Origin: Pseudomonas graminis
Lineage (GTDB): Bacteria; Pseudomonadota; Gammaproteobacteria; Pseudomonadales; Pseudomonadaceae
Assembly: GCF_900111735.1 (NCBI RefSeq)
Contig: NZ_FOHW01000011.1
Coordinates: 1 to 64,000 of the forward strand
DNA: 64,000 bases
Direction: 5' to 3'
The position numbers and the translations under genes are program-made. This document shows, in pieces, positions 25,437 to 34,766 of the stretch (the first letter of the stretch is position 1; every line of letters begins with the position of its first letter). The notes below the pieces were generated by a model. It saw only the letters and a list, made by a program, of their open reading frames with translations, searched no databases and was not told the origin of the DNA.

Positions 25437-25826
25437 TCAGCTCTCGCTTTTATATCCGTTTGTCTTGGCGGCTAAGAGTGCGCGCTCCTTGGAAATAGGC
25501 GTCATCAGCCCCGTGGTGCCCTCAACCAGCATGTACAGAAAGTATCGACCGTCTTGATCGAGGAGTATCCGGTACACCGCTTCGGATGTTTCGTAGCCCG
25601 GGGCGACCGTTCGATCCACCAGAAATTTATAGCTGTGTATGTGCATACGCATAAGCGCTGCGTCGAAATCTGCGCTGACTTCAGATTCCCACCTCTTGTT
25701 GCCGCGAAGACTGAATATGACTCTGACTAGCAAGGCCAGCCCGACGCCTATTACCGCAAAAATGCCCCACCCATGATCCACGCCTCTACTCCCTGTGATG
25801 GTGAAGATCTGATAAGTACCAGTCAC
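25437..25826 (-). CDS. Single-pass membrane protein, unknown
   Basis: A 129-residue protein with one membrane helix (WGIFAVIGVGLALLVRVIFSL, about residues 20-40, quoted in part) and a soluble C-terminal domain containing YKFLVDRTVAP and RILLDQDGRYFLYMLVEG. The probable start is GTG at 25826, with a second GTG 15 codons later. It is the first gene of the operon with DUF1493 and the YceK-like lipoprotein, a design that pairs an inner-membrane, a cytoplasmic and an outer-membrane-type lipoprotein. It has no recognised family. Confidence 0.6.
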   Translation of the reverse strand: MTGTYQIFTITGSRGVDHGWGIFAVIGVGLALLVRVIFSLRGNKRWESEVSADFDAALMRMHIHSYKFLVDRTVAPGYETSEAVYRILLDQDGRYFLYMLVEGTTGLMTPISKERALLAAKTNGYKSES

Positions 25827-25974
25827 TGCTTCAGCTCAACCGGGGTCACACACCCATGTCTCACAGGAAGCCGATGGCACGCAGATCCCCCTTGATTGAG
25901 CCCTTATGCATGGTCTTGTACGCTCATTACCACTCGACGCCCGACCGCGAAAGGCTCAAACCGCCCAAAAAGGC

Positions 25975-26013
25975 ACAAAAAAAGCACTTGCGATAAACGC
26001 TAAGTGCTTGATT
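25975..26013 (-). terminator. Terminator of ssrA
   Basis: AAGCACTT (25982-25989) and AAGTGCTT (26002-26009) form a stem. Read on the minus strand it is followed by a long T run, just downstream of the tmRNA 3' end. Confidence 0.8.
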
Positions 26014-26026
26014 TGTATTGCGTGTT

Positions 26027-26418
26027 TGGTGGAGCCGGGGGGATTTGAACCCCCGTCCGCCAGTACTCCGCTTTCGGGCCTACATGCTTAGCCGTGTCTA
26101 TTAAGTTAACCCTCAGCGACCCGACGGGCAGGGTGCTTTGGGCGAGCTGTGTAAGTTTTAGCCGATTCGTCCACAGCGTACTGCACGGCGATCCTGTTCT
26201 ATATGACAATCACTTTGGGTTTACAGGCATCCCCTGGTGATTGCTGGAGCCGAAGCTACCAGAAGGAAGGCTAGCACCGCTTACGCGGCGAGAGCTTGTT
26301 CCCCGTAGGTTTCGTCATTGGCAACTATAGAAAGTTGCAACAGTGGATTTACGACTTCTGTTACCAAGTCGGCATGCCCCTAGAGTTTCATCACCGGCGT
26401 CGAATCCTAATCGGCCCC
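26027..26418 (-). ncRNA. ssrA: tmRNA (trans-translation RNA)
   Basis: About 392 bases. The 5' end starts GGGGCCGATTAGGATTCGAC and the 3' end has the tRNA-Ala-like T arm and acceptor ending GGCTCCACCA. The tag frame at 26322-26281 reads ANDETYGEQALAA then TAA, ending in the LAA signal for ClpXP. It tags proteins on stalled ribosomes with help from SmpB, whose gene is at 34157-34639. The 3' end of ssrA is a known island insertion site, and the less GC-rich DUF1493 operon lies directly downstream of it. Confidence 0.97.
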
Positions 26419-26531
26419 AATTCTGCTGCTCTAGCAGTCAGGCGGCGGAGTCTACCCGAATCAATGAGATACGTCGACCGTCCGCCTGACATTCCGCTCG
26501 CGACGGGCTTGTGACCGTCGCGATCCGGCAA

Positions 26532-26822
26532 TTACTTCGCGGCACCGCCGTCGCTGCCGTCACCGCCGGTTTTCAGCTCGGTGATTTTTTTGGTAGTGAT
26601 CGAGATGCACTCCTTGTCATCGCCACGTTTTTGCGCGGCGGTGGCATCGGCAACGGTTTTTTCGATGTCGGTCTTGCTGTCGCCAGTCAGGTTGGTGGTC
26701 GTCGACGCTTCAGCATTCTTCAGTGCCGCGATGTTCGCGCCGCACAGGTCATCAGCAGCGAAAACCGGGGAGCCCAACAGTGCAGCGGTAAGAAACAGTC
26801 CAGTCAGTGCGGTGCGCTTCAT
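26532..26822 (-). CDS. Small secreted two-cysteine protein (paralogue B)
   Basis: A 96-residue protein with a signal peptide (MKRTALTGLFLTAALLGSPVFA, cut after VFA). The mature domain has cysteines in DDLCGANIAALKNAE and DDKECISITTKKITEL, and a Gly/Asp-rich tail. It shares length, signal, cysteine spacing and helix pattern with the protein at 20529-20801. It probably adopts a disulphide-linked helical hairpin in the periplasm. The function is unknown. A plain ATG with AAGGAG upstream supports the start. Confidence 0.75.
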   Translation of the reverse strand: MKRTALTGLFLTAALLGSPVFAADDLCGANIAALKNAEASTTTNLTGDSKTDIEKTVADATAAQKRGDDKECISITTKKITELKTGGDGSDGGAAK

Positions 26823-27033
26823 GTGTATCTCCTTGAGCCTGTTGACTCGGTATCGCCGGCTGATTTCGCCGGTGCCCCGAGATAGAGGAAAAAAGCGCCG
26901 AATGAGTTGTGGCGCCTAAAGAGATGGACTGCCGGCCATCGCAGGGGTTCTATTTTTTTTCACGATGCTGTGAAAAAGCCACGTTGCGGGATGTTTCGGG
27001 ATTATGGGGCGATCTCCGCCCCATTTGTGTGCA

Positions 27034-29844
27034 TCAAGCGGTTCTTGGTTGCGTCACTCGATCCACAAGATAGACCAGGCCGTGGTAGTCGATGCCGCCA
27101 TGTTGCGTGAGCCCGATTTCGCACGTCCGGCTGGTCGAAATGCCTTCATCGCAGAATTGAACAGCGTCTTTCAACGAGCGCAGCGCATGGGCATTCAGCT
27201 CAGGTGTGGTGAAGCCTTTGTCTCCCGCGAATCCGCAGCAGTGAATGCCTTCGGGCACGACCACGTTCACGCTGCACATTCGCGCAAGGTCGATCAGCGC
27301 CTGGCTCTCGCCCAAGTGTTGCGTGCTGCAAGTGACGTGAACAGCGATGGGCGCTTGCTGCGGGGTAAACACCAGCTTGTCCAGCAGATGGGAGCGGATG
27401 AAGCGTACCGGGTCATACAGGTCGAGCCGGGTTTCCCTGAGGTCCTGAACCAAACGCAGGGTGCAGGGACTGGTGTCGCAGTAGATCGGATCGATCCCGC
27501 CGCGACTGGCCTTGATCAGCGCAGCGAGCATCTGCTGGCGCTTCTCTTCTGCCTGCTCGGCGTAGCCCTTGGAGGCGAAAGGCTGGCCGCAGCACAGACT
27601 GTCCTGGTCTTCCGGGAACACCACTTGATACCCGGCTTTCTCCAGCAGCCCTTGAGTCTTGTCCATCAGCGACATCTGCTCGCGATCGCCCGCTGCGGGG
27701 CCCATGACGCGGGATACGCAGGCGGCCAGATAGACCACTCGCGGGCGCGAATCTTCAGTCGGCGGCGTGAAGCGAATATCGTTCTCGGGCTGTGGCATTG
27801 CCGGAGTCCACTGAGGCACGCGGCCCGAAGACGCTCTGCTCAACGCGCTGGATATCTTCGCCAGCCTCGGTGCGCCGAGCAGCATGCGCGCGCCATTGGC
27901 TGCATGCAGTGTAAATCGCGCGCCCTTCAACGCTGTCGCGAAGTGCTGGCTGATCCAGCTGGCAGCCTTGCCGTGTTGCGCTTGTTCCCCGCGAAGCTTT
28001 TTCACCAGCTCGCCGGTATTGATGCCGACCGGGCAACGTTGAGCGCAGAGTCCGGTGGCTGCACAGGTATCGATGCCCTGGTATTGATAGTCACGCTCGA
28101 GCTGAGTCGTGTCGGCACCCGCGCGTTTTTTCGCCTGGATGTCCCGCCAGATGACGATGCGCTGGCGCGGACTCAGGGTCAGCCCTTTTGACGGACACAC
28201 CGGCTCGCAAAATCCGCACTCGATGCATTTGTCGATGATCGCATCGGCAGCGGGCATGGGTTTGAGGTGCTTGAGGTGCACCTGCGGATCTTCACTGAGC
28301 ACGACGTCCGGATTGAGAATGCCGGCGGGATCGAGCAGACGTTTGAGTTGCCACATCAGCGCGTACGCCTCGCTGCCCCATTCAAGCTCCACGAACGGCG
28401 CCATGTTGCGGCCGGTGCCGTGTTCGGCTTTAAGTGAGCCATTGAACTCCACGGCCACCAGTTGAGTGACGTCATCCATGAACGCGGAATAACGCGCGAC
28501 CTCCTGCGGATCATTAAAGCCCTGGGTGAAGACGAAGTGCAGGTTGCCCTCCAGCGCGTGGCCGAACAGGATCGCCTCGTCGTAGCGGTGCTTTTCGAAC
28601 AGTTCGATCAATCGCCGAACGCCGATGGCCAGTTGCTCGACGGGAAAGGTCACGTCCTCGATGATCACCGTCGTGCCGGTCTCACGCACTGCGCCGACGG
28701 CAGGGAAGGTGTCTTTGCGAATGGCCCAGAGCCGTGCGTTCTCGGTCGCGTCTTCGGTGAAATCAACCTGCTTCTCGACCGGGAAATGCGCGATGGACGC
28801 CATGATCTGCGCCAGTTGTTCGTGCAGTAACGGTCGTGTCGCGGCGCGGGCTTCGATCAACAGGGCGCAAGCGCCTTCAGATAGCTCACGAACGAATGCC
28901 GGCATGCCTGGCTTGTTCTGCACCGAGCGCAGGCTGCGCCGATCAAGCAGTTCGACAGCAGCGACCGGCTGAGTTTTCAAAACCGTCACGGCGTTGCAGC
29001 AGGTTTCGATGTCGGGAAAGACAATCAGCGCCGTTGCCTTGTTCGGGTGATCGGGCACCGTGTCGTAGGTCACCGCGCTGATGAAGCCCAGCGTGCCCTC
29101 TGACCCCACCAGCAGGTGGCTGAGGATGTCGAGCGGCTCGTCGAAATCCACCAAAGCGTTCAGCGACAGGCCGCAAGTATTCTTCAGACGGTACTTGTGG
29201 CGAATCTTCGCGGCGAGGTCGGTATTGGCGCGGGTCTCACGACCCAGTTGCGCGAGGCGCTCAAGCAGCTCGGCATGGCTGAGGCGAAACGCAGCGACGC
29301 TGGCGCCGTCTTCCGTGTCCAGGCGGGCTCCGTCGGCGAGCACCAGCCGAATGCCGGCGAGGGTGTGATAGGTGTTTTGGGCCGTGCCGCAGCACATGCC
29401 GCTGGAATTGTTGGCGACGATGCCGCCGATTTTTGCTGCGTGCATCGATGCCGGGTCAGGACCGATTTTGCGTCCAAATGGCGCGAGCCAGACGTTGGCC
29501 TGCGCGCCGATAACGCCCGGTTGCAAACGGATCTGCGCGCCGTGCTCGCGTATTTCACGGCCATTCCAGTTATCGCCGAGCACGATCAATATCGAGTCGC
29601 TGATGGCTTGCCCCGAGAGGCTGGTGCCCGCCGCGCGGAAGGTCACAGGGACTTTATCCGCCTGCGCCAGTTTGAGCAGCGTCACGACTTCGTCTTCTGA
29701 TTCGACGCGGATGACCAGCTTGGGGATGAGCCGATAAAAACTGGCGTCAGTGCCGAAGGCCAGGGTCGAGAGTGGGTCGTCGAAGCGTCTTCCGGCAGGA
29801 ATGAGGCTGTTCACACCGGCCAGAAACGCGGCGGGCAAGGTCAT
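27034..29844 (-). CDS. dld: D-lactate dehydrogenase, FAD and Fe-S type
   Basis: A 936-residue fused enzyme oxidising D-lactate to pyruvate at the membrane. The N-terminal half is a PCMH/FAD domain (LVIRVESEDEVVTLLKLAQ; SNNSSGMCCG-like VANNSSGMCCG near residue 150) plus an FAD-oxidase C-terminal domain. Then come two 4Fe-4S motifs (CIECGFCEPVCPS and CAATGLCAQRCPVG) and two CCG motifs (CCGQPF, CCGFAGDKG) of the GlpC/LutA kind. It is the third gene of lldP-lldD-dld. The same fused type is known in the Pseudomonas lactate operon. Confidence 0.92.
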   Translation of the reverse strand: MTLPAAFLAGVNSLIPAGRRFDDPLSTLAFGTDASFYRLIPKLVIRVESEDEVVTLLKLAQADKVPVTFRAAGTSLSGQAISDSILIVLGDNWNGREIREHGAQIRLQPGVIGAQANVWLAPFGRKIGPDPASMHAAKIGGIVANNSSGMCCGTAQNTYHTLAGIRLVLADGARLDTEDGASVAAFRLSHAELLERLAQLGRETRANTDLAAKIRHKYRLKNTCGLSLNALVDFDEPLDILSHLLVGSEGTLGFISAVTYDTVPDHPNKATALIVFPDIETCCNAVTVLKTQPVAAVELLDRRSLRSVQNKPGMPAFVRELSEGACALLIEARAATRPLLHEQLAQIMASIAHFPVEKQVDFTEDATENARLWAIRKDTFPAVGAVRETGTTVIIEDVTFPVEQLAIGVRRLIELFEKHRYDEAILFGHALEGNLHFVFTQGFNDPQEVARYSAFMDDVTQLVAVEFNGSLKAEHGTGRNMAPFVELEWGSEAYALMWQLKRLLDPAGILNPDVVLSEDPQVHLKHLKPMPAADAIIDKCIECGFCEPVCPSKGLTLSPRQRIVIWRDIQAKKRAGADTTQLERDYQYQGIDTCAATGLCAQRCPVGINTGELVKKLRGEQAQHGKAASWISQHFATALKGARFTLHAANGARMLLGAPRLAKISSALSRASSGRVPQWTPAMPQPENDIRFTPPTEDSRPRVVYLAACVSRVMGPAAGDREQMSLMDKTQGLLEKAGYQVVFPEDQDSLCCGQPFASKGYAEQAEEKRQQMLAALIKASRGGIDPIYCDTSPCTLRLVQDLRETRLDLYDPVRFIRSHLLDKLVFTPQQAPIAVHVTCSTQHLGESQALIDLARMCSVNVVVPEGIHCCGFAGDKGFTTPELNAHALRSLKDAVQFCDEGISTSRTCEIGLTQHGGIDYHGLVYLVDRVTQPRTA

Positions 29845-29918
29845 GCATTTTTCCTCGTGGGGGCATCTCGGTAGCGCTGCGGCCTCTGTCGGGCCGCATG
29901 GGTCGGAATCAGCGCGGG

Positions 29919-31064
29919 TCAGGCGCCCAGTTCGCGAACCAGCGAATCGCGGGTGATCTCGCTGATCGACTTGGCGCCGGTCAGGACCATCGCCACGCGC
30001 ATTTCCTTCTCGAACAGGTCCAGCAGGTTTTTCACCCCGGCCTCGCCGTGGGTGGCCAAGGCGTAGATGAACGCGCGGCCGATCAGCACGGTGTCGGCAC
30101 CGAGGGCAATCATGCGCACCACATCCAGGCCGCTGCGAATGCCGGAGTCGGCGAGAATCTTCAGATCGCCTTTCACGGCGTCGGCAATGGCGGGCAGTGC
30201 TCGGGCACTGGATAACACGCCATCGAGCTGGCGGCCGCCATGGTTGGACACAACGATGCCGTCGGCTCCGAATTTCACCGCATCCCGCGCATCGTCCGGA
30301 TCAAGGATGCCTTTGATGATCATCGGGCCGTCCCAGGAATCGCGAATCCACTCCAGGTCTTTCCATGAAATCGACGGATCAAAGTTATTGCCCAGCCAGG
30401 CGATGTAATCGGTAAGTCCGGTAGGGTTGCCGCGATAGGCCGACACGTTGCCCAAGTCGTGGGGACGGCCGTTGATGCCTACATCCCACGCCCATTGCGG
30501 GTGAGTCATGGCTTGCAGGACACGGCGCATCGGCCCGCTTTTGCCGCTCATGCCGGAGTGCGCGTCACGGTAACGAGCGCCGGGTACGGGCATGTCGACG
30601 GTGAACACCAGTGTTTTCACGCCGGCGGCTTTGGCTCGCTCCAGCGCATTACGCATGAAGCCGCGGTCTTTCAGAACATACAGCTGAAACCACATGGGCC
30701 GCTTGATCGCCGGGGCGACTTCTTCAATCGGGCACAACGAAACCGTCGACAGCGTGAACGGAATGCCCTTGGCGTCTGCGGCGCGTGCGGCCTGCACTTC
30801 GCCACGGCGGGCGTACATGCCGCAAAGGCCGACCGGTGCCAGTGCCATCGGCATGCTCAGGGTTTCACCGAACAGCGTCGTCTCCAGACTCAGCTCGGAC
30901 ATGTTCTTCAGGATGCGCTGGCGCAGCGCGATGTCGGCCAGGTCGGAGACGTTGTGGCGCAGGGTGTGCTCGGCGTAGGCGCCACCGTCAGCGTAGTGAA
31001 ACAGGAAGGGCGGGAGCTTGCGCTGGGCGGCGGCTCGGTAGTCGGTGGAGGCAGAAATGATCAT
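29919..31064 (-). CDS. lldD: L-lactate dehydrogenase (FMN, quinone-linked)
   Basis: A 381-residue alpha/beta-barrel flavoenzyme of the alpha-hydroxyacid oxidase family, oxidising L-lactate to pyruvate. The catalytic region [10 protein letters not shown] (His near residue 275) and the FMN-binding [13 protein letters not shown] and [11 protein letters not shown] segments are intact. The start at 31064 ([21 protein letters not shown]) is the standard N-terminus. Upstream in-frame codons add an arginine-rich stretch that does not belong. It lies 68 bases after lldP. Confidence 0.96.
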   Translation of the reverse strand: MIISASTDYRAAAQRKLPPFLFHYADGGAYAEHTLRHNVSDLADIALRQRILKNMSELSLETTLFGETLSMPMALAPVGLCGMYARRGEVQAARAADAKGIPFTLSTVSLCPIEEVAPAIKRPMWFQLYVLKDRGFMRNALERAKAAGVKTLVFTVDMPVPGARYRDAHSGMSGKSGPMRRVLQAMTHPQWAWDVGINGRPHDLGNVSAYRGNPTGLTDYIAWLGNNFDPSISWKDLEWIRDSWDGPMIIKGILDPDDARDAVKFGADGIVVSNHGGRQLDGVLSSARALPAIADAVKGDLKILADSGIRSGLDVVRMIALGADTVLIGRAFIYALATHGEAGVKNLLDLFEKEMRVAMVLTGAKSISEITRDSLVRELGA

Positions 31065-31132
31065 GGGATCTCGCAGATGAGTGAGCGGGGCCACAGCCGG
31101 GCGCGCAAGAAGCACGCCCGGCGCTCGTCTGA

Positions 31133-32839
31133 TTAATGAACCAGCATGCCGGTGAACCAGTACGCCTGGGCGTAGGTGATGCAACCCACGATGGTGGCAA
31201 AGAAAATGCTGTGCTTGAGGGTGAAGCGGAACAGGTCGGATTCTTTGCCTACCAGCCCGGTCGCGGCGCAGGCCACAGCGATCGATTGCGGGGATATCAT
31301 CTTGCCGGTCACGCCGCCGCTGGAGTTGGCCGCCACCATCAGCACGTCACTGACGCCCAGTTGATGCGCGGTGGTGGCCTGCAACGAGCCGAACAGCGCG
31401 TTCGACGAGGTGTCGGAGCCCGTCAGGAACACGCCCAGCCAGCCGAGGAACGGCGAGAAGAACGGGAACGCGCTGCCTGTCCCGGCGAGGACCAAGGCCA
31501 GCGTCGAGGACATCCCGGAGTAGTTCATGACGAAGGCGAAGGCCAACACCATGCCGATGGACACGATGGCCCAGCGCAGTTCGATCAGCGTCTCTTTGAA
31601 CGTGGTCAGGCCGGTTTTGGCGCTGATGCGCAGTACGATCATCGCCAGAATGGCCGAGATCAAAATCGCGCTGCCCGATGCAGCGAGCAGGTCAAACTTG
31701 TACACAGCCGGCATGGCGGTTGGGTTGGCGACAATCGGCGCCATCTTCATGACCAGTTGATCCAGGTGCGGCACCGGGAAGTTCATGGTCAGCGCTTGCA
31801 GCGGACCGCCCGCAGCGAACAGCGCCTTGAACGGCTTCAGCGTCCAGATCGTCACGACAACGGTCAGAATCAGGAAGGGCGACCATGCCTTGATAATAGT
31901 GCTCGCCGAGTAAGGCGATTTCTTGGTAGTGCGCGGTTGACCAAAGCCGCCTGCGTTACCTGCGCCGCCGCCCATGACTGCAGCACCGCCTGACGTACCG
32001 ACGATTTGCGCGTCGGCTGAGCGAGCGGGCTGCCAGACTTTCAGGAAGAAGGTAAGGGCCACGAGGCTGACCAGCGCCGAGGTAATGTCAGGCAGTTCCG
32101 GGCCAATGAAGTTGGAGGTCAGAAATTGCACGACGGCGAAGCTGCCGCCCGCGACCAGCGCCGCTGGCCACGTCTCCTTGACGCCTTTCACGCCGTCCAT
32201 CATGAACATCAGCCAGAACGGCACGAACACCGACAACAGCGGCAATTGGCGACCGGCCATGGCGCCGATCTTGAACGGGTCGAGGCCGGACACCTGACCG
32301 GCTACGATGATCGGGATGCCCAATGCGCCAAACGCCACCGGTGCGGTGTTGGCGATCAGGCAGAGGCCAGCGGCGTACAGCGGGTTCAATCCCAAGCCAA
32401 CGAGCAAGGCAGCGGTGATCGCCACCGGTGCGCCGAAGCCTGCTGCCCCTTCCAGAAACGCGCCGAAGCAGAAACCGATCAGCAAGACCTGCAGGCGCTG
32501 GTCGTCCGTGATCGACATGACCGAGCTGCGAATGATCTCGAACTGGCCGCTTTTCACCGTCAGTTTGTAGAGAAACACGGCCGCGATGATGATCCACGCG
32601 ATGGGCCACAAGCCGTAGAGGAATCCATAACCGGCGGACGCGACGGCCATGTCGGCGGGCATATGGAACGCGAAGATCGCGATCAGTATGGCGAGCAGAA
32701 GCGTGATGGCGCCTGCGACGTGGCCCTTGAGCCGGAATATCGCGAGCGCCAGAAAGAAGAAAATAATCGGAATGACAGCCACCAGCGCCGAAAGGCCCAG
32801 GCCGCCAAGAGGTGTGTAGAGCTGTTGCCAGGTTTGCAT
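31133..32839 (-). CDS. lldP: L-lactate permease
   Basis: A 568-residue proton-lactate symporter with about 12-14 membrane segments. The start [20 protein letters not shown] and the [22 protein letters not shown] and [33 protein letters not shown] signatures identify the LctP family. The start at 32839 is chosen over one 14 residues upstream. It is the first gene of the lactate operon, with the palindromic operator about 190 bases upstream and lldR divergent. Confidence 0.95.
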   Translation of the reverse strand: MQTWQQLYTPLGGLGLSALVAVIPIIFFFLALAIFRLKGHVAGAITLLLAILIAIFAFHMPADMAVASAGYGFLYGLWPIAWIIIAAVFLYKLTVKSGQFEIIRSSVMSITDDQRLQVLLIGFCFGAFLEGAAGFGAPVAITAALLVGLGLNPLYAAGLCLIANTAPVAFGALGIPIIVAGQVSGLDPFKIGAMAGRQLPLLSVFVPFWLMFMMDGVKGVKETWPAALVAGGSFAVVQFLTSNFIGPELPDITSALVSLVALTFFLKVWQPARSADAQIVGTSGGAAVMGGGAGNAGGFGQPRTTKKSPYSASTIIKAWSPFLILTVVVTIWTLKPFKALFAAGGPLQALTMNFPVPHLDQLVMKMAPIVANPTAMPAVYKFDLLAASGSAILISAILAMIVLRISAKTGLTTFKETLIELRWAIVSIGMVLAFAFVMNYSGMSSTLALVLAGTGSAFPFFSPFLGWLGVFLTGSDTSSNALFGSLQATTAHQLGVSDVLMVAANSSGGVTGKMISPQSIAVACAATGLVGKESDLFRFTLKHSIFFATIVGCITYAQAYWFTGMLVH

Positions 32840-33267
32840 GTATGAGGCCCCTAATTGTTTTTGGTTAGGCCCGGTGTCCATGTCTTACGTGCGCGGCTCC
32901 TGCAGGTGACAACTGCTTGTCTGTCTTCCTGTCGGCGCTGACGAACGAGTCGCACAGCTCACCAGCTCAAGCGTTCCGCCGTCGGGAAGTGCCTGCAGCG
33001 TGGGACAGTGATAAGCCGTCCATCGCCGGCATTGTAAATTGGTAATACCAATTTACAATGTCTTGGAGCTAGGTTAGAAGCCTTGCTGACGGTGTGTCAA
33101 TTTATGACGCGTAAACTTTCGTAGCAGCTCGCCTGGATTTTGCCCGCTTTTCGCCTGAGAGGGCGATTTCTCCTACATCTGCCGGGTGAATGTCTGATCG
33201 TGATCGGCGAGAATATGCGCCCCGCAGCTACGTCAGACGGGGCAGTCGGGTTGTGGAGTGAAGGGTT
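32840..33267. other. Divergent control region of lldP and lldR
   Basis: A 428-base spacer. The one clear element is the 31-base palindrome at 33030-33060. Apart from that I see no gene or REPIN. Confidence 0.6.
33030..33060. promoter_or_regulatory. LldR-type operator, perfect palindrome
   Basis: Two perfect 15-base arms (CATTGTAAATTGGTA and its reverse complement) flank a single central A. The core TGGTAATACCA fits the TNGTNNNACNA operator of GntR/FadR regulators such as LldR and PdhR. It sits between lldP and lldR. Confidence 0.85.
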
Positions 33268-34035
33268 ATGGGCTTTGATCAGGTGCGTCAGCGCCGCTTG
33301 TCCGACGACATTGTCGAACAGCTGGAAAGGATGATTCTGGAGGGCACGTTGCGCTCCGGCGGTCGTCTTCCGGCTGAGCGAGCGCTGGCCGAGCAATTTG
33401 GTGTGTCGCGTCCCTCTTTGCGCGAAGCCATCCAAAAGCTGACGGCCAAAGGGTTATTGGTCAGCCGTCAGGGAGGCGGCAACTACGTCGTCGACAGCAT
33501 CGGGTCGACGTTCAGCGATCCGCTGCTTCATCTTCTGGAAAGCAGTCCTGAAGCCCAGCGCGACTTGCTTGAGTTTCGCCACACACTTGAAGCCTCATGC
33601 GCCTACTACGCGGCGATACGTGCGACGGATGTTGATCGGCTGCAGCTGCGCGAAGCCTTCGATGCGTTGCAGGATTGCTACAGCCGTGCAGAGGAGGTGA
33701 GCCGCGCGGAGGAGGGCGCGGCGGACGCCAATTTCCACCTCGCCATCGCCGAAGCCAGCCATAACGCCGTGTTGCTGCACACGATTCGCGGTCTGTTCGA
33801 TCTGCTGCGGCGCAGTGTCGTCACTAACATTGGCGGCATGTACAAACAGCGCGCAGAAACCCGCGACATGCTGATTGATCAGCATCGTGAGTTGTACCTG
33901 GCGATTATCGAAGGGCGGGCGGACGATGCTCGAGAAGTGTCGAGCCGTCACTTGCTGTACGTGCAGGAAGTGCTGGAGGAAGTGCGCCAGCAAGTGAAGC
34001 GTACTGCGCGGGCTGAGCGGCGCAGCCGGATTTGA
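33268..34035 (+). CDS. lldR: GntR/FadR-family lactate regulator
   Basis: A 255-residue regulator. The N-terminal winged helix (about residues 10-75; LPAERALAEQFGVSRPSLREAIQKL) is followed by an all-helical FCD effector domain with the FHLAIAEASHN metal/ligand motif and QHRELYLAIIEG. Divergence from the lactate operon and the matching operator make LldR the best name, with lactate as the probable inducer. The start at 33268 follows GTGAAGGGTT. Confidence 0.88.
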   Translation: MGFDQVRQRRLSDDIVEQLERMILEGTLRSGGRLPAERALAEQFGVSRPSLREAIQKLTAKGLLVSRQGGGNYVVDSIGSTFSDPLLHLLESSPEAQRDLLEFRHTLEASCAYYAAIRATDVDRLQLREAFDALQDCYSRAEEVSRAEEGAADANFHLAIAEASHNAVLLHTIRGLFDLLRRSVVTNIGGMYKQRAETRDMLIDQHRELYLAIIEGRADDAREVSSRHLLYVQEVLEEVRQQVKRTARAERRSRI

Positions 34036-34156
34036 AGAGGTGATGTTGCGCACGATGGGGAGAGTGCCGCTTATAACCAGCCGGCGCTGCTGAACGTGCA
34101 TTTTACCGGGCCTCAGCCGAGACCCGGTCTTGCCGAAACAGGCGGGAGAGACTGAA

Positions 34157-34639
34157 TCAGTCTTCCTTGCCCTTGTTCCGCACTGCGCGTTGCAGCTCGC
34201 GATTGGAATCGCGTTCGCGCTCGGTGTCGCGCTTGTCGTATTCCTTCTTGCCTTTGCCCAGAGCAATCTCGCACTTGATCAAGTGCTGCTTCCAGTAAAG
34301 GGCAAGGGCCACGCAGGCATAGCCTTTTTGGTGAACAGACGCCGTCAGCTTTTCCAGCTCGCGCTTGTTGAGCAACAGTTTACGGGTGCGTGTCGGATCA
34401 GCGATGACGTGGGTACTGGCTGTCGTCAGTGGCGAGATATGGCTACCCATCAGCCAGGCCTCACCGTCTTTGAGCAACACGTAACTGTCAACCAGCTGCA
34501 CCTTGTTGGCACGCAGGCTTTTTACTTCCCAGCCAGCCAGGACCAGACCGGCCTCGAACTTGTGTTCGATGAAGTAATCGTGACGCGCCTTTTTATTTTG
34601 CGCGATGGTCCCTGTGGGATGTTTCTTGAGCTTAGCCAT
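34157..34639 (-). CDS. smpB: SsrA-binding protein
   Basis: A 160-residue OB-fold protein that delivers tmRNA to stalled ribosomes. The conserved [23 protein letters not shown] block, [13 protein letters not shown] and the basic C-terminal tail ([19 protein letters not shown]) are complete. The start at 34639 ([10 protein letters not shown]) is the family start. An upstream frame to 34780 would overlap the transporter. Its RNA partner ssrA is at 26027-26418. Confidence 0.97.
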   Translation of the reverse strand: MAKLKKHPTGTIAQNKKARHDYFIEHKFEAGLVLAGWEVKSLRANKVQLVDSYVLLKDGEAWLMGSHISPLTTASTHVIADPTRTRKLLLNKRELEKLTASVHQKGYACVALALYWKQHLIKCEIALGKGKKEYDKRDTERERDSNRELQRAVRNKGKED

Positions 34640-34766
34640 AGGCGACGCATTATAGGGATCAACGGGCTTCTCGGCTATGGGGTCGCACGCTGAAGCTGTG
34701 TGCTTGAGCGCGTGGAGTGAATCCCGGACAATGCGCGATCTTTTTTGCGTGTTGGACGTGTCAACG

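Noticed and set aside
24500..26027. Attachment-site duplication marking an integrated island at ssrA
   Set aside because: I looked for a second copy of the ssrA 3' end within the window and saw none, and no integrase gene is present. The accessory origin remains only a suggestion.
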